Shown: positions 18,210 to 28,953, counted from the stretch's first letter. The stretch is DNA of 64,000 nucleotides from Limnohabitans sp. Rim28 (GCF_000293865.2 NZ_ALKN02000001.1:62001-126000), one strand, 5' to 3'. Notes: generated from the sequence alone by a model not told the origin. Program-made: numbers and translations.

Positions 18210-21200
18210 GTGTCCCTGCACATCACGACTTTTGAAGGCGCCAGCGCCCTCAGCGACTTTCGCATTGCCCAGCTTTTGCCCCGTTTGGCCAGCATTTCGC
18301 CGCAAATTCTGGGCATTTCCGCCCGTTTTGTGCATTTCGTGGCCACAGTGCAGCCCCTGCAAGACGCTCAAAAACAGACCTTGTCCGCCTTGTTGACCTA
18401 CGGCGAACCCTATACCGGACCGGTTGACGGCCCATTGATCGTGGTCAGCCCCCGATGGGGCACCGTCTCGCCTTGGGCCTCCAAAGCCACCGACATTGCA
18501 CACAACTGCGGGTTGGGGGTGCGCCGAGTGGAACGCCTGACCGAATACCGCTTGACGATGAAATCGGGCTTGCTCAGTACCGCCAAGTTGAGGCCCGAGC
18601 AGTTGGAACAGGTGGCGGCCGTGCTGCACGACCGCATGACCGAGTCGGCCATGCCCAGCCGCGATGAAGCCGAAGCCTTGTTCACGGCGCTGGAGCCTGC
18701 ACCCATGGCCCATGTGGATGTATTGGGTGGTGGCCGTTCTGCATTGGAAGAAGCGAACAAAACCTGGGGCCTGGCCCTGGCCGAAGACGAAATCGATTAT
18801 TTGGTCTCCGCTTTCACGGGTCTCAAGCGCAACCCCACCGATGTGGAGTTGATGATGTTCGCGCAGGCCAACAGCGAGCACTGCCGCCACAAGATTTTCA
18901 ACGCCGATTTCACCATCGACGGGGTGGCCCAGCCCAAAAGCCTGTTCGGCATGATCCGCCACACGCACCAAACCAGTCCTCAGCACACCGTGGTGGCGTA
19001 CTCCGACAACGCCTCGGTGATGGCAGGCCACACGGTGGAGCGTTTTGTGGCCCGAACAGCCAATGATGGCAGCGGAAAGGGCGCGGCTTACCAAGCCGAA
19101 CAAGCCCTGCAACATGTGCTGATGAAAGTGGAAACCCACAACCACCCGACCGCGATTTCGCCATTTCCTGGCGCATCCACAGGCGCTGGCGGCGAGATCC
19201 GCGACGAGGGTGCCACGGGGCGCGGCTCCAAGCCCAAGGCAGGTTTGAGTGGTTTCACTGTGTCCAAGCTTTGGGGCGGCATGAGTGATCAAGCGGGCGG
19301 CAAGCCCGTGCACATCGCCAGCCCCTTGCAGATCATGACCGAAGGCCCCTTGGGTGGCGCGGCGTTCAACAACGAATTTGGCCGACCCAACTTGTTGGGC
19401 TATTTCCGGGAATACGAACAAACCGTGGACGGCGTGGTGCGCGGCTACCACAAGCCCATCATGATCGCGGGCGGTCTGGGCCAGATCGATGCCGAGCAAA
19501 CCCAAAAGATCCAATTCCCGGCAGGCAGCCTGCTGATCCAGTTGGGCGGCCCTGGCATGCGCATTGGCATGGGCGGCAGTGCGGCCAGCTCCATGGCCAC
19601 CGGCACCAACGCGGCTGAACTGGATTTTGATTCGGTGCAGCGCGGCAACCCCGAGATCGAGCGCAGGGCGCAAGAGGTCATCAACCACTGCTGGGCGCAA
19701 GGAAAAGATGGAGGCCCCTTCGGTAGGGGCAACCCGATCCTGGCCATCCACGACGTGGGCGCGGGCGGTTTGTCCAACGCCTTCCCCGAATTGACCCATG
19801 ACGCGGGCCGTGGCGCACGCTTCGATTTGCGCGCCGTCAAGCTCGAAGAGTCCGGCCTGTCCCCCAAAGAAATCTGGTCCAACGAAAGTCAAGAGCGCTA
19901 TGTGCTGGCGATTGCGCCCGAGTCATTGGCGCAGTTCAAAGCCTTTTGTGAGCGCGAGCGTTGCCCGTTTGCAGTGATCGGTGTGGCCACCGATGAGCGC
20001 CAGCTGGTTCTGGAAGACCCAGGCCAGGAGTCGCCCGTGGACATGCCCATGGACGTGCTCTTGGGCAAGCCGCCCAAGATGCACCGCGATGTGCAGACCG
20101 TGGTGCGCCAGTCGCCTGCCATGGATTTGACGGGCGTGAGTTTGCAAAAAGCCGTGATTGACGTGCTGAGCCACCCCACGGTGGCGTCCAAGCGCTTTTT
20201 GATCACCATCGGCGACCGCGCCGTGGGGGGCCTTACGCACCGCGACCAGATGGTTGGCCCTTGGCAAGTGCCCGTGGCCGATGTGGCCGTGACCTTGGCC
20301 GACTACGCGAGCTTTGCTGGCGAAGCCATGAGCCTGGGCGAGCGCACGCCGCTGGCCTCGCTCAACGCCGCAGCCTCGGGCCGCATGGCGGTGGCCGAGG
20401 CCATCACCAATTTGCTGGCCGCGCCCATCGAGTTGTCCCGCGTCAAACTGTCGGCCAACTGGATGGCCGCTTGTGGTGAGCCGGGCGAAGACGCCGCTTT
20501 GTTTGAAACCGTCAAAGCCGTCGGCATGGCACTGTGCCCGGCGCTGGGCATCTCCATCCCTGTGGGCAAGGACAGCTTGTCGATGCGCACCCAGTGGCAG
20601 GCCGATGGACAGACCCACAAAGTCACCTCACCCGTGAGCCTGATCGTCACCGCCTTTGCCAGCCTGAGCGACGTGCGTGGCACTTTGACGCCGCAGCTGG
20701 ATGCGCAAGAGGGCGACACCAGCTTGCTGCTGATCGACCTGGGCCAAGGCCAAAACCGCATGGGCGGCAGCGTGCTGGGTCAGGTGCTGGGCCAGTTTGG
20801 CGACAGCGTGCCCGATTTGGAAGAGCCGCAAGCGCTGGTGAACTTGGTCCAAGCCATCAATACCTTGCGCAGTCAGGGCCAGATCCTGGCCTACCACGAC
20901 CGCAGCGATGGCGGCTTGCTGGCCGCTGTGGCCGAAATGGCCTTCGCGGGCCATGTGGGCGTGGCGCTCAATGTGGACATGCTGGTGACGGAGGGCGACG
21001 GCATCAGCGACAGCCGCGCCGACCATGGCGATGCCAAGAACTGGGCCGGGCAGGTCAGTGCGCGACGCGACGAACTCACCCTCAAAGCCTTGTTCAACGA
21101 GGAGTTGGGCGTGGTGCTGCAGGTGCGCACGGCCGAGCGCAATGCGGTGCTGCAAACCTTGCGCGAGCATGGCTTGTCCAAGCACACGCATGTGATTGGC

Positions 21201-22229
21201 AAGACCCGGCCTGTGCAATCGACCATCCAAAAAGGCGTGGGCGAACTCAGTGTGTGGCGCGACACGAAAGAGGTTTTTTCAGCCAAGCTCGAAGACCTGC
21301 ACCAAGTCTGGGACAGCGTGAGCTGGAAGATTTGCCAACTGCGCGACAACCCTGTTTGCGCCGATGCCGAGCACGCCGCCGCAGGCCGTGCCGATGACCC
21401 CGGCATGCATGTGGCCCTGAGTTTTGACCCGGCCGAGAATGTGGCCGCGCCCTTCCTGAATTTGTCACGCCCCAAAGTGGCGATCTTGCGCGAACAGGGC
21501 GTCAACTCGCATGTCGAAATGGCTTACGCCTTTCACAAAGCCGGTTTCGAGTCGCACGATGTGCACATGACCGACCTGCAATCGGGTCGCGCCCACTTGG
21601 CCGACTTCAAAGGCTTGGTCGCTTGCGGTGGCTTCAGTTATGGCGACACTTTAGGCGCTGGCATTGGCTGGGCGCGCAGCATCACCTTCAACCCAGCGCT
21701 GGCGGCGCAGTTCAAGGCGTTTTTTGGCCGCAGCGACAGCTTTGGTTTGGGTGTTTGCAACGGCTGCCAGATGTTTGCCGAATTGGCGGACATCATTCCA
21801 GGCGCCGAAGCTTGGCCGCGTTTCACCACCAACCAGAGCGAGCGCTTTGAAGCCCGCCTGTCCATGGTCGAAGTGCTGGATTCGCCCAGCTTGTTTTTGC
21901 AGGGCATGGCGGGCAGCCGCTTGCCGATTGCGGTGGCCCATGGCGAAGGCTTTGCCAACTTCAAGCACCGGGGCCATGCGGCGCAGGCTTTGGGCGCCAT
22001 GCGCTTTGTGGACAACCATGGCCAGGCCACCGAGCAGTACCCTTTCAACCCGAACGGCAGTGCGGGCGGCCTCACCGCCGTGACCACAGCGGACGGGCGT
22101 TTTACGGCCATGATGCCGCACCCCGAACGCGTGTTCCGCAATGTGCAGATGAGCTGGACAAGTGGCGACATCAACGACTCCAGCCCCTGGCTGCGCGTGT
22201 GGCAAAACGCCCGCAAGTGGGTGGCTTGA
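18210..22229 (+). CDS. purL: Phosphoribosylformylglycinamidine synthase (large single-chain PurL)
   Basis: Fourth step of purine synthesis: converts FGAR, glutamine and ATP to FGAM in the cytoplasm. At 1339 residues this is the large gammaproteobacterial-style single chain. In order: PurS-like N-terminal domain (1-150), linker, AIRS-type ATP-binding halves with [14 protein letters not shown] (about 222-235) and [18 protein letters not shown] (about 310-327), and a class I glutamine amidotransferase domain from about 1085, with nucleophile Cys1183 in [10 protein letters not shown] and the His-Glu pair in MMPHPERV near the end. The start is GTG at 18210, giving [10 protein letters not shown], the usual N-terminus. 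A TAAAAT hexamer at 18132-18137 could be its -10 element. Confidence 0.97.
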   Translation: MSLHITTFEGASALSDFRIAQLLPRLASISPQILGISARFVHFVATVQPLQDAQKQTLSALLTYGEPYTGPVDGPLIVVSPRWGTVSPWASKATDIAHNCGLGVRRVERLTEYRLTMKSGLLSTAKLRPEQLEQVAAVLHDRMTESAMPSRDEAEALFTALEPAPMAHVDVLGGGRSALEEANKTWGLALAEDEIDYLVSAFTGLKRNPTDVELMMFAQANSEHCRHKIFNADFTIDGVAQPKSLFGMIRHTHQTSPQHTVVAYSDNASVMAGHTVERFVARTANDGSGKGAAYQAEQALQHVLMKVETHNHPTAISPFPGASTGAGGEIRDEGATGRGSKPKAGLSGFTVSKLWGGMSDQAGGKPVHIASPLQIMTEGPLGGAAFNNEFGRPNLLGYFREYEQTVDGVVRGYHKPIMIAGGLGQIDAEQTQKIQFPAGSLLIQLGGPGMRIGMGGSAASSMATGTNAAELDFDSVQRGNPEIERRAQEVINHCWAQGKDGGPFGRGNPILAIHDVGAGGLSNAFPELTHDAGRGARFDLRAVKLEESGLSPKEIWSNESQERYVLAIAPESLAQFKAFCERERCPFAVIGVATDERQLVLEDPGQESPVDMPMDVLLGKPPKMHRDVQTVVRQSPAMDLTGVSLQKAVIDVLSHPTVASKRFLITIGDRAVGGLTHRDQMVGPWQVPVADVAVTLADYASFAGEAMSLGERTPLASLNAAASGRMAVAEAITNLLAAPIELSRVKLSANWMAACGEPGEDAALFETVKAVGMALCPALGISIPVGKDSLSMRTQWQADGQTHKVTSPVSLIVTAFASLSDVRGTLTPQLDAQEGDTSLLLIDLGQGQNRMGGSVLGQVLGQFGDSVPDLEEPQALVNLVQAINTLRSQGQILAYHDRSDGGLLAAVAEMAFAGHVGVALNVDMLVTEGDGISDSRADHGDAKNWAGQVSARRDELTLKALFNEELGVVLQVRTAERNAVLQTLREHGLSKHTHVIGKTRPVQSTIQKGVGELSVWRDTKEVFSAKLEDLHQVWDSVSWKICQLRDNPVCADAEHAAAGRADDPGMHVALSFDPAENVAAPFLNLSRPKVAILREQGVNSHVEMAYAFHKAGFESHDVHMTDLQSGRAHLADFKGLVACGGFSYGDTLGAGIGWARSITFNPALAAQFKAFFGRSDSFGLGVCNGCQMFAELADIIPGAEAWPRFTTNQSERFEARLSMVEVLDSPSLFLQGMAGSRLPIAVAHGEGFANFKHRGHAAQALGAMRFVDNHGQATEQYPFNPNGSAGGLTAVTTADGRFTAMMPHPERVFRNVQMSWTSGDINDSSPWLRVWQNARKWVA

Positions 22230-22241
22230 CCTCAAGAGCGC

Positions 22242-25200
22242 ATGAAGTCCAACAACCCGGCCCAATGGTTCCCGCCTTCGCAACTGGCTTTTTACTTTGA
22301 CCAGGGCGCTTGGTCTCGCGGCACCACCCTGTATTTGCAAGACAAGGTCTTGTTTTCGCAACTGACACCTGACGGCGACGGCTGGCGTCTGCAGGGTCAA
22401 GTTCAGGGCAATGATGCGCAGCCTTATTCGGTCAATGCCGAACTGCGTGTGAGTGCGGGGGGCAACCTCAGCGAATGGCGCAGCGGTTGCACTTGCCCAG
22501 TGGGTCGTTACTGCAAACATGGGGCGGCGCTGGGCATTTTGGCCTCGATGCAAGGCTTGAACCTGCAAAACGAATGGGGTCCAGAGGGGCCTTCGGCCGA
22601 AGTGCTGGAGCGCCGTTCGCAAATGGAAAAAGAGCGTGCATTGAGTCAGGCCGAATACCAAGTGCGCGATTGGCTTACCCGCTTGGAGAACGCCAATGGC
22701 CCAGCGGCCTACACCTTGCCCGGCAGCACGCACGACCAGTTTGTGTACAGCTTGTCGGTGGTGCAAACCGCTTACAAACCATTGTTTCATTTGGCCGTCA
22801 AAAGGGCAGCGCAAAAGCGCAATGGCGAGTGGGGAAAAGCCAAAAAACTGAGCAGCGAGCCCTCTTCGCACGACCCGATTTGGCAAACCAGCACGACGCT
22901 GGACCGCGATATCTTTGACCTGTTGAAGGCCTGTCCTGCCGCCAGCAGTTTCAGCTCTTATGGCTTCCAAAGTGAGGTCAAACTGCACGGCATGCCCGGC
23001 CAATTGTTGTTGCAGTTGTGCAGCCAAACCGGCCGTTTGGTCTCAGACGATGGCATCGCTTTGCGCTGGCAAGACACCCCGGAAGCTTTGGTGGGAACAT
23101 GGCGCGAAGTCAAGAGCGATGACCACCAGCCCGATGGCTGGCAGCTTCGCATGCAGCCGATGCGAGAAGGTGTGGTCTTTGGCTTGAACCAGCCCCCTTT
23201 TTTCATGGACCCGGTGCAAGGCCTGTGCGGCCCGCTGGATACGCAGGGCCTGAGCGCCAACGAGCTGCAAGTCTTGTCCAACTCACCCGTGTTGCCCGAA
23301 AGTGTGGCGTTCAAGTTTCAAAACCAGTTGCTCGAGCGTTTGGGCCCAGTCCCACTGCCACCCGTGATCCAGAAAATGCCCGAAATTCGAGGCATTCGAC
23401 CCCGCGCTGTGCTGGAGGTTGCGCCCACACACCCCGCTGACCGGGGCTTGCAAGGCCTGTTTTTGGCCGAATTGACCTTTGACTATGGTGGCCACCGCGG
23501 CTTTTGGCCGGGCTCCCAAAACCGCGTCATGGTGGGGCAGGGCACACAAGCGCGCATGTTGCAGCGGGATCTGCCCACTGAGCGCAAAGCTTGGGACGCT
23601 CTGGCCGCTTTAGGGCTGGTCACTTCAGACGCCAACATGTTGGTCTTGCCTCCTGATCAATCGCAGCAGCGCTGGCTGGCGTGGGTAGAGAGTGACTTTG
23701 CCCCGCTGCGCCAAGCAGGTCTGGATGTCCATTTCATTTCGGGCAACACCCCGTGGTTGCGCGAAGCCGAGGACGTGCACATCGATTTATTGGGTGACGC
23801 CGAAGCGCCAGAAACCTCTCCTTGGTTTGACTTGTCGCTGGGCATGGACATCGACGGTCAGCGCATCAACATCCTGCCTTGGGTGCCCACTATTTTGACG
23901 ACCCTGGCACACATCAGCAGCGCCACCGCTGAGGGTGAAAAGGCCGCCTTGCCGCCGTTTTTGTACCTGCCCGACCTGAAGGGCGAAGGCTTCGTCAAGT
24001 TGCCAACGGCCAAGATTGAGCCTTGGCTGAGCACCTTGATGGAGCTGGTGTCTGAGCGCGGGCGTGACTGGAGCGGTGGTGCGTTGCGCCTGTCGCGCCT
24101 GGAAGCTTTGCGCACCGCTGCCTCGCTGGGCGACGGGGTCGCTTGGGCGGGCGCACAAAGCCTGATGAATTTGGTTCAGCAGATGCGCGGCCTCAGCACC
24201 TTGCCTGGGGTGCCGGTGCCCGACAGTTTGCAAGCCACCTTGCGGCCCTACCAGCAGCAGGGCTTGAACTGGTTGCAGTTCTTGCGCACCCATCAATTGG
24301 CCGGTATCTTGGCCGACGACATGGGCCTGGGCAAAACCCTGCAAACGCTGGCGCATATCCTGACCGAGAAAGAAGCCGGACGGCTGACGCATCCCGCGCT
24401 GATCGTGGCCCCGGTCAGCTTGCTGGGCAATTGGCAGCGCGAAGCCGCCCGGTTTTGCCCCAGCCTGCGCACCCACATTCACCACGGCCTGACGCGTCAT
24501 GACGCTGCCCAAGACTTGCGTGGTTTTGACATCGTGCTCACGCCTTACTCCTTGCTGCACCGCGACCGCGATCTGTGGATGGCCACCGATTGGCACCTGC
24601 TGGTGCTGGACGAAGCACAGAACATCAAGAACGCCAACACGACTGCTGCGCAAACCGCGGGCGATATCCCGGCCCGACACCGCTTGTGCCTGTCGGGGAC
24701 ACCCATGGAAAACCACTTGGGTGAGCTCTGGAGCCTGTTCCACTTTTTGATGCCTGGCTTTTTGGGCAGCCAAAAACGTTTTGGCGAGCTTTTTCGAAAC
24801 CCGATTGAGCGCCAAGGCCACAGCGAAAAAATGGACCAGCTGCGCAAGCGCATCACCCCCTTCATGCTGCGCCGCACCAAGGATGTGGTGGCCAGTGAGC
24901 TGCCGCCCAAAATCGAAACCCTGATGCCAGTGCCGATGCAAGGCCAACAGGCCGACCTGTACGAAACCATCCGTTTGGGCATGGAAAAAACCGTGCGCGA
25001 CGCGCTGAACGCGCAGGGTTTGGCCAAATCGCAAATCACCATCTTGGATGCACTGCTGAAGTTGCGCCAAGTGTGTTGCGACCCGCGCTTGCTCAAGCTG
25101 GGCGCGGCCCGCCAAGTGCAGCAATCGGCCAAGCTGGCGCAGTTGCTCGACATGCTGCCCGAGATGGTGGCCGAGGGGCGCAAGATTTTGCTGTTCTCTC

Positions 25201-25640
25201 AGTTCACCCAAATGCTGAGTTTGATCGAGCAAGAGCTGCCGCGTCTGGGCATCCCCTGGGTCAAGCTCACGGGGCAAAGCAAAAATCGCGACGCCATCAT
25301 CGACCAATTCACCAGCGGGCAGGTGCCGCTGTTCCTGATCAGCCTCAAAGCGGGGGGGGTGGGCCTGAACCTGCCGCAGGCCGACACCGTGATCCATTAC
25401 GACCCGTGGTGGAACCCCGCAGTAGAAAACCAAGCCACCGACCGCGCGCACCGCATTGGGCAAACGCAAAGCGTTTGGGTGCTCAAGCTGGTGGCTCAGG
25501 GCACCATTGAAGAACGCATGCTGGCCCTGCAAGAGCGCAAAGCCCAACTGGCGCAAGACATGTACTCGGGTGCTGTACAGCGCAAAGAACCGCTCTTTGG
25601 GGAGTCGGATCTGAATGAACTCTTCAAGCCCTTGGGCTGA
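22242..25640 (+). CDS. SNF2 family helicase with SWIM zinc finger
   Basis: A 1132-residue SF2 ATPase of the SNF2/HepA type, expected to translocate on duplex DNA or remodel protein-DNA complexes. A SWIM-type zinc motif (CTCPVGRYCKHGAALGIL) lies at about residues 84-101, followed by a long poorly conserved central region (about 110-640). The motor is C-terminal: Walker A DDMGLGKTLQTLAHI near 690-704, DEAQ box LVLDEAQNIKN near 787-797, SGTPMENHLGELWS near 815, and helicase C motifs LFSQFTQML and TDRAHRIGQTQ near 985 and 1067. Close relatives are common stand-alone proteins in Burkholderiales. It follows purL by 12 bp and may be co-transcribed, with no clear functional tie. Confidence 0.9.
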   Translation: MKSNNPAQWFPPSQLAFYFDQGAWSRGTTLYLQDKVLFSQLTPDGDGWRLQGQVQGNDAQPYSVNAELRVSAGGNLSEWRSGCTCPVGRYCKHGAALGILASMQGLNLQNEWGPEGPSAEVLERRSQMEKERALSQAEYQVRDWLTRLENANGPAAYTLPGSTHDQFVYSLSVVQTAYKPLFHLAVKRAAQKRNGEWGKAKKLSSEPSSHDPIWQTSTTLDRDIFDLLKACPAASSFSSYGFQSEVKLHGMPGQLLLQLCSQTGRLVSDDGIALRWQDTPEALVGTWREVKSDDHQPDGWQLRMQPMREGVVFGLNQPPFFMDPVQGLCGPLDTQGLSANELQVLSNSPVLPESVAFKFQNQLLERLGPVPLPPVIQKMPEIRGIRPRAVLEVAPTHPADRGLQGLFLAELTFDYGGHRGFWPGSQNRVMVGQGTQARMLQRDLPTERKAWDALAALGLVTSDANMLVLPPDQSQQRWLAWVESDFAPLRQAGLDVHFISGNTPWLREAEDVHIDLLGDAEAPETSPWFDLSLGMDIDGQRINILPWVPTILTTLAHISSATAEGEKAALPPFLYLPDLKGEGFVKLPTAKIEPWLSTLMELVSERGRDWSGGALRLSRLEALRTAASLGDGVAWAGAQSLMNLVQQMRGLSTLPGVPVPDSLQATLRPYQQQGLNWLQFLRTHQLAGILADDMGLGKTLQTLAHILTEKEAGRLTHPALIVAPVSLLGNWQREAARFCPSLRTHIHHGLTRHDAAQDLRGFDIVLTPYSLLHRDRDLWMATDWHLLVLDEAQNIKNANTTAAQTAGDIPARHRLCLSGTPMENHLGELWSLFHFLMPGFLGSQKRFGELFRNPIERQGHSEKMDQLRKRITPFMLRRTKDVVASELPPKIETLMPVPMQGQQADLYETIRLGMEKTVRDALNAQGLAKSQITILDALLKLRQVCCDPRLLKLGAARQVQQSAKLAQLLDMLPEMVAEGRKILLFSQFTQMLSLIEQELPRLGIPWVKLTGQSKNRDAIIDQFTSGQVPLFLISLKAGGVGLNLPQADTVIHYDPWWNPAVENQATDRAHRIGQTQSVWVLKLVAQGTIEERMLALQERKAQLAQDMYSGAVQRKEPLFGESDLNELFKPLG

Positions 25641-25658
25641 TCCAGGGGCTGCACGGTG

Positions 25659-26009
25659 ATGCTGAAAGCCTGGTTGATCGTGGCAGCCGTTGCGATGGGA
25701 GCCTGCAGTCCTGAGAGGCCTGCAGAGACCGCCAGCCCCTCTGGCCCAGGCACATGGGTTTCGATCGATGCTTTCAGCCCCGATGTGCAAGAAGCCGCCC
25801 GTTTTGCGGTGCAGACCTTTGCGGTCCAAAACAAGCAACGGGTGCTTTACAAAGACGTGACCCAAGCCCGTCAGCAAGTCGTGGCAGGCTTGCAGTTTGA
25901 ACTGGCCTTGCAAGTCACGCTGGATGGGACCCATCAGCGCGCCCAAGCCCTCGTTTGGCGACAAGCAGATGGGGTTTACAAACTGCAGTCTTGGGCTTGG
26001 CTGGACTGA
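25659..26009 (+). CDS. Small cystatin-like lipoprotein
   Basis: A 116-residue exported protein. The N-terminus (LIVAAVAMGAC) is a short signal peptide with a lipobox-like end and lipidated Cys16. After a Pro/Ser/Glu-rich linker comes a domain of about 80 residues with the pattern of a cystatin fold: a helix (DVQEAARFAVQTFAVQNK, about 42-59) followed by a strand and the loop QQVVAG (72-77), matching the QxVxG protease-binding motif of cystatins, then two strands ending LQSWAWLD. In animals this motif inhibits papain-like proteases; in bacteria such domains are little studied. A GTG one codon upstream is an alternative start. It sits 18 bp after the helicase gene and converges with rlhA. Confidence 0.8.
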   Translation: MLKAWLIVAAVAMGACSPERPAETASPSGPGTWVSIDAFSPDVQEAARFAVQTFAVQNKQRVLYKDVTQARQQVVAGLQFELALQVTLDGTHQRAQALVWRQADGVYKLQSWAWLD

Positions 26010-26020
26010 TCCCCGCAGAA

Positions 26021-28003
26021 TCAGTGCAGACCCACCACAGGGCCTGATTTGTAGAACTGAACAGGGCTTTCCGGGACGGCATTCAACACCGACTTCTTGA
26101 TCTTGCCCACCACATGCATTTCGCAGGGTTTGCAGTCAAAGCGCAGGGTGAGCTTTTCCTTGCCGTTGATCAATTGCATCGGCTCGGCTTTGACCGTGCC
26201 TTGCACACCGGTCACGCCTTTGGCCTGCTTGGGACACAAACTCAGACTGAAGCGCACGCAGTGCTTGGTGATCATCAGGCTGACTTCACCGAGTTCTTCC
26301 TGGCTCTCATAGGCCGAATCGATGACCTTGACACCGTGCTTGGCATAAAAATCACGGGCCTTCTGGTTGAACACATTGGCCAGGTAAGTGAGGGTGTCTT
26401 CCGGGTAGGCGACCGGCGGTTCCACCGGGACAGCACGCGGCAAACGGTGCAAACCCTGTGCGCGTGCAGTTTCCAGTGCCTGCAAGGCTTCTCGGCGCAA
26501 AGCGTTGAGCTGTGAAGGGGGCACAAACCAGGGTCGGGACAGGGTGAGCTGCACATCGAGCGGCTCGAACAAGGTGTCGCCCAATTTGCCCAAGGCTGTT
26601 TTCAGTTTGTCCTCGGCTTGGGCCGCGTCATGGGGTGCTTGCCAGGCGATGGCCAGCTGCGCAGTGCCCACGTGCCCGGCTTCGTCGGTCAGCGTCAGCT
26701 GCAATCCATCACCCTTGGCCGCTGGGCTCTCGCTCAATTGCATCCAAACGCCCATACGGCGTTCAGCCGATTTTTTATCCAGCGTACGCACCCAACTCAT
26801 GTCCCGGTTGCGGTTGATCTGCACGCCTTTGCGCAAGTCCTTGAAGCCGGCCATCGGGTCTTTGGGAAACAACTTCCACACACCTGGGGTTTTTTGCGCT
26901 TCGGCGCGGTTGATCTGCAGTCCGATCAATTCCTTTTGCAGGTCGTAGTAGCAAAGGCCATCGCCGTTGTGCAACTCGGTAGACGGTTCATCGGTGTGGA
27001 TCTCGACATGCTCGGGCGTGACCTTGCTGACCCAGCCAATCGGCTGGCCAGGGTTCTTGGGCGTGTCAAAGGCGCCAATGTCTTCCTTGCGGCCTTGCAC
27101 AAAGTAGTCGGTGAACTCTCGGTTGAAGTTCTGATTGGGGTCGGGCTCGAAGCTGAAAGTGGTGCGTCCATGAGACGCGGCGGCCAGCTCGGGGCGCTCG
27201 GTCAGCACCTCGTCGAACAGCTTGCGGTAATGGGCCGTGATGTTCTTCACATAGGCCATGTCCTTGTAACGGCCTTCGATTTTGAAGCTGCGGATGCCTG
27301 CGTCCACCAGGTCGCGCAGGTTCTCGCTTTGGTTGTTGTCCTTCATGCTCAACACATGCTTGTCGTGCGCCACGATGCGGCCTTGCGCATCTTTCACTTC
27401 GTAAGGCAATCGGCAGGCTTGCGAGCAGTCGCCGCGGTTGGCGCTGCGGCCGGTGTGGGCGTGGCTGATGAAGCACTGACCGCTGTAGGCCACGCACAAA
27501 GCGCCATGCACAAAAAATTCGATCACCGTGCGGTCGGTGTCGATCACATCGCGGATGGCGCTGATCTGCGGCAGCGTCAGTTCGCGGGCCAGCACGATCT
27601 GGCTCAAACCCGCGTCTTGCAAAAACTTGGCCTTTTCGGGCGTTCGGATGTCGGTCTGGGTGCTGGCATGCAACTGGATGGGCGGCATGTCGATCTCGAG
27701 CAAGCCCATGTCTTGCACGATCAGCGCGTCCACGCCCGCTTCATAAAGCTGCCAGGCCTGTTTTCGCGCGGCTTCCAATTCATCGTCTCGCAAGATGGTG
27801 TTGAGCGTGACAAAAATGCGGCTGTGAAAGCGGTGTGCGTATTGCACCAGCTTGGCGATGTCTTGCACCGAGTTGTCGGCGGTGGAACGAGCGCCGAACG
27901 AGGGACCGCCGATGTAGACCGCATCGGCGCCATGGTTGATGGCTTCGATCCCGATGTCGAAGGTGCGGGCTGGGGCGAGGAGTTCGAGTTGGTGAGGCTG
28001 CAT
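26021..28003 (-). CDS. rlhA: U32 peptidase-family protein, 23S rRNA C2501 hydroxylase RlhA-like
   Basis: In E. coli the long U32 protein RlhA (YdcP) hydroxylates C2501 of 23S rRNA, using an iron-sulfur cluster and prephenate-dependent chemistry. This 660-residue protein has the RlhA length (tRNA-acting TrhP is about 450). The U32 barrel starts ELLAPARTFDIGIEAINHGADAVYIGG, and the cluster cysteines are visible around residues 165-200 (GALCVAYSGQCFIS then GDCSQACRLPYEV). The region from about 380 to 500 corresponds to the collagenase-like insert of the long subfamily, and the C-terminal part carries a further CKPCEMH motif near 640. RlhA is preferred over other U32 types on length and the four-Cys pattern. 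Confidence 0.88.
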   Translation of the reverse strand: MQPHQLELLAPARTFDIGIEAINHGADAVYIGGPSFGARSTADNSVQDIAKLVQYAHRFHSRIFVTLNTILRDDELEAARKQAWQLYEAGVDALIVQDMGLLEIDMPPIQLHASTQTDIRTPEKAKFLQDAGLSQIVLARELTLPQISAIRDVIDTDRTVIEFFVHGALCVAYSGQCFISHAHTGRSANRGDCSQACRLPYEVKDAQGRIVAHDKHVLSMKDNNQSENLRDLVDAGIRSFKIEGRYKDMAYVKNITAHYRKLFDEVLTERPELAAASHGRTTFSFEPDPNQNFNREFTDYFVQGRKEDIGAFDTPKNPGQPIGWVSKVTPEHVEIHTDEPSTELHNGDGLCYYDLQKELIGLQINRAEAQKTPGVWKLFPKDPMAGFKDLRKGVQINRNRDMSWVRTLDKKSAERRMGVWMQLSESPAAKGDGLQLTLTDEAGHVGTAQLAIAWQAPHDAAQAEDKLKTALGKLGDTLFEPLDVQLTLSRPWFVPPSQLNALRREALQALETARAQGLHRLPRAVPVEPPVAYPEDTLTYLANVFNQKARDFYAKHGVKVIDSAYESQEELGEVSLMITKHCVRFSLSLCPKQAKGVTGVQGTVKAEPMQLINGKEKLTLRFDCKPCEMHVVGKIKKSVLNAVPESPVQFYKSGPVVGLH

Positions 28004-28050
28004 GGGCTGTGATTATCCCAGAGCGCTCGTCACAGAGCGTCGCAGAGACA

Positions 28051-28076
28051 AAAAACGCGACCTCAGTCGCGTTTTT
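28051..28076. terminator. Bidirectional terminator between the parvulin gene and rlhA
   Basis: A perfect 11-bp inverted repeat (AAAAACGCGAC / GTCGCGTTTTT) with a 4-nt loop has an A-run on one side and a T-run on the other. On the minus strand it lies 20 nt after the parvulin stop and before rlhA, so it should end the msrB-bolA-parvulin side transcripts and give rlhA its own promoter. Confidence 0.87.
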
Positions 28077-28095
28077 GAAGTCAGTCCAATTCAGA

Positions 28096-28869
28096 TCACT
28101 GGATCTTGGCTTTGCTGCGCAGCCCTTCCTGGAAGCTGCTGAGTTTTTGCTGCTGCAGTTGCTGGGCAATCTGGGGTTTGACATCGTTCAATTTGGGCAA
28201 ATCGGCTTCGCGCACATCGTCCACACGGATGATGTGAAAACCAAACTGGCTCTTGACCGGCGTGTCTGTCATCTGGCCCTTGGCCAATTTCACCATCGCG
28301 TCTGAAAACTCGGCCACATAGCTGCCGGCAGCCGCCCAATCCAAGTCGCCACCGTTGGCACCCGACCCTGGGTCCTTGGAGGCTTTTTTGGCCAAATCTT
28401 CAAATTTGGCGCCTTTTTTGATGTCGGCGATCAATGCCTTGGCTTCGTCTTCCTTTTCAACCAAGATGTGCCGGGCACGGTATTCCTTGCCACCATTGGC
28501 AGCAACGAATTTGTCGTATTCGGCTTTGATTTCAGCGTCGGTGACCGGGTTCTTTTTCTGATGATCGGCAAACAATTGGCGGATCAAAATGGTCTGACGG
28601 GCCAGTTCCAACTGGGTCTTGTAGTCGTCCGAGGCGTCCAGGCCACGCTTGCGGGCTTCTTGCATGAAGACTTCACGGGCAATCAACTCTTCCTTGATTT
28701 GGGCCATGATTTCAGGCGTGATGGGCCGGCCAGAGGCTTCAACTTGCTGCTGCAAGGCTTTGATGCGCGACGATGGCACCGGCTTGCCATTGACCACAGC
28801 CAGGTTTTGCGCCAGAACAGGTGCGGCCAGCAGGGCCACCAAAGCGGCGCTGAACAATTGCTTTTTCAT
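28096..28869 (-). CDS. Periplasmic peptidyl-prolyl cis-trans isomerase, parvulin type
   Basis: A 257-residue parvulin that should catalyse proline isomerisation and assist folding of exported or outer-membrane proteins. The start ATG at 28869 has a GAGGA ribosome site and opens a signal peptide (MKKQLFSAALVALLAAPVLA, cleavage before QNLAV). A SurA-like N-terminal helical region (about 30-125, VEASGRPITPEIMAQIKEEL) is followed by one PpiC domain (about 130-225) with YRARHILVEKEDEAK, GSGANGGDLDW and SQFGFHIIRVDDV. The open frame extends 13 codons upstream without signal features and is not used. Family members with one parvulin domain are commonly placed beside bolA and yciB in Burkholderiales. 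Confidence 0.92.
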   Translation of the reverse strand: MKKQLFSAALVALLAAPVLAQNLAVVNGKPVPSSRIKALQQQVEASGRPITPEIMAQIKEELIAREVFMQEARKRGLDASDDYKTQLELARQTILIRQLFADHQKKNPVTDAEIKAEYDKFVAANGGKEYRARHILVEKEDEAKALIADIKKGAKFEDLAKKASKDPGSGANGGDLDWAAAGSYVAEFSDAMVKLAKGQMTDTPVKSQFGFHIIRVDDVREADLPKLNDVKPQIAQQLQQQKLSSFQEGLRSKAKIQ

Positions 28870-28953
28870 GGGGTTTTCCTCAAATACAAAGAGACGGATA
28901 CAGGTCAAAGTAAAAACGAATTCAAAAAGTGGGCGAATTGTGACGGGCCCAAT

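Noticed and set aside
23787-25964. A 725-codon open frame antisense to the SNF2 helicase
   Set aside because: Shadow of the helicase motor domain, His/Gln-rich composition and no domain signal.
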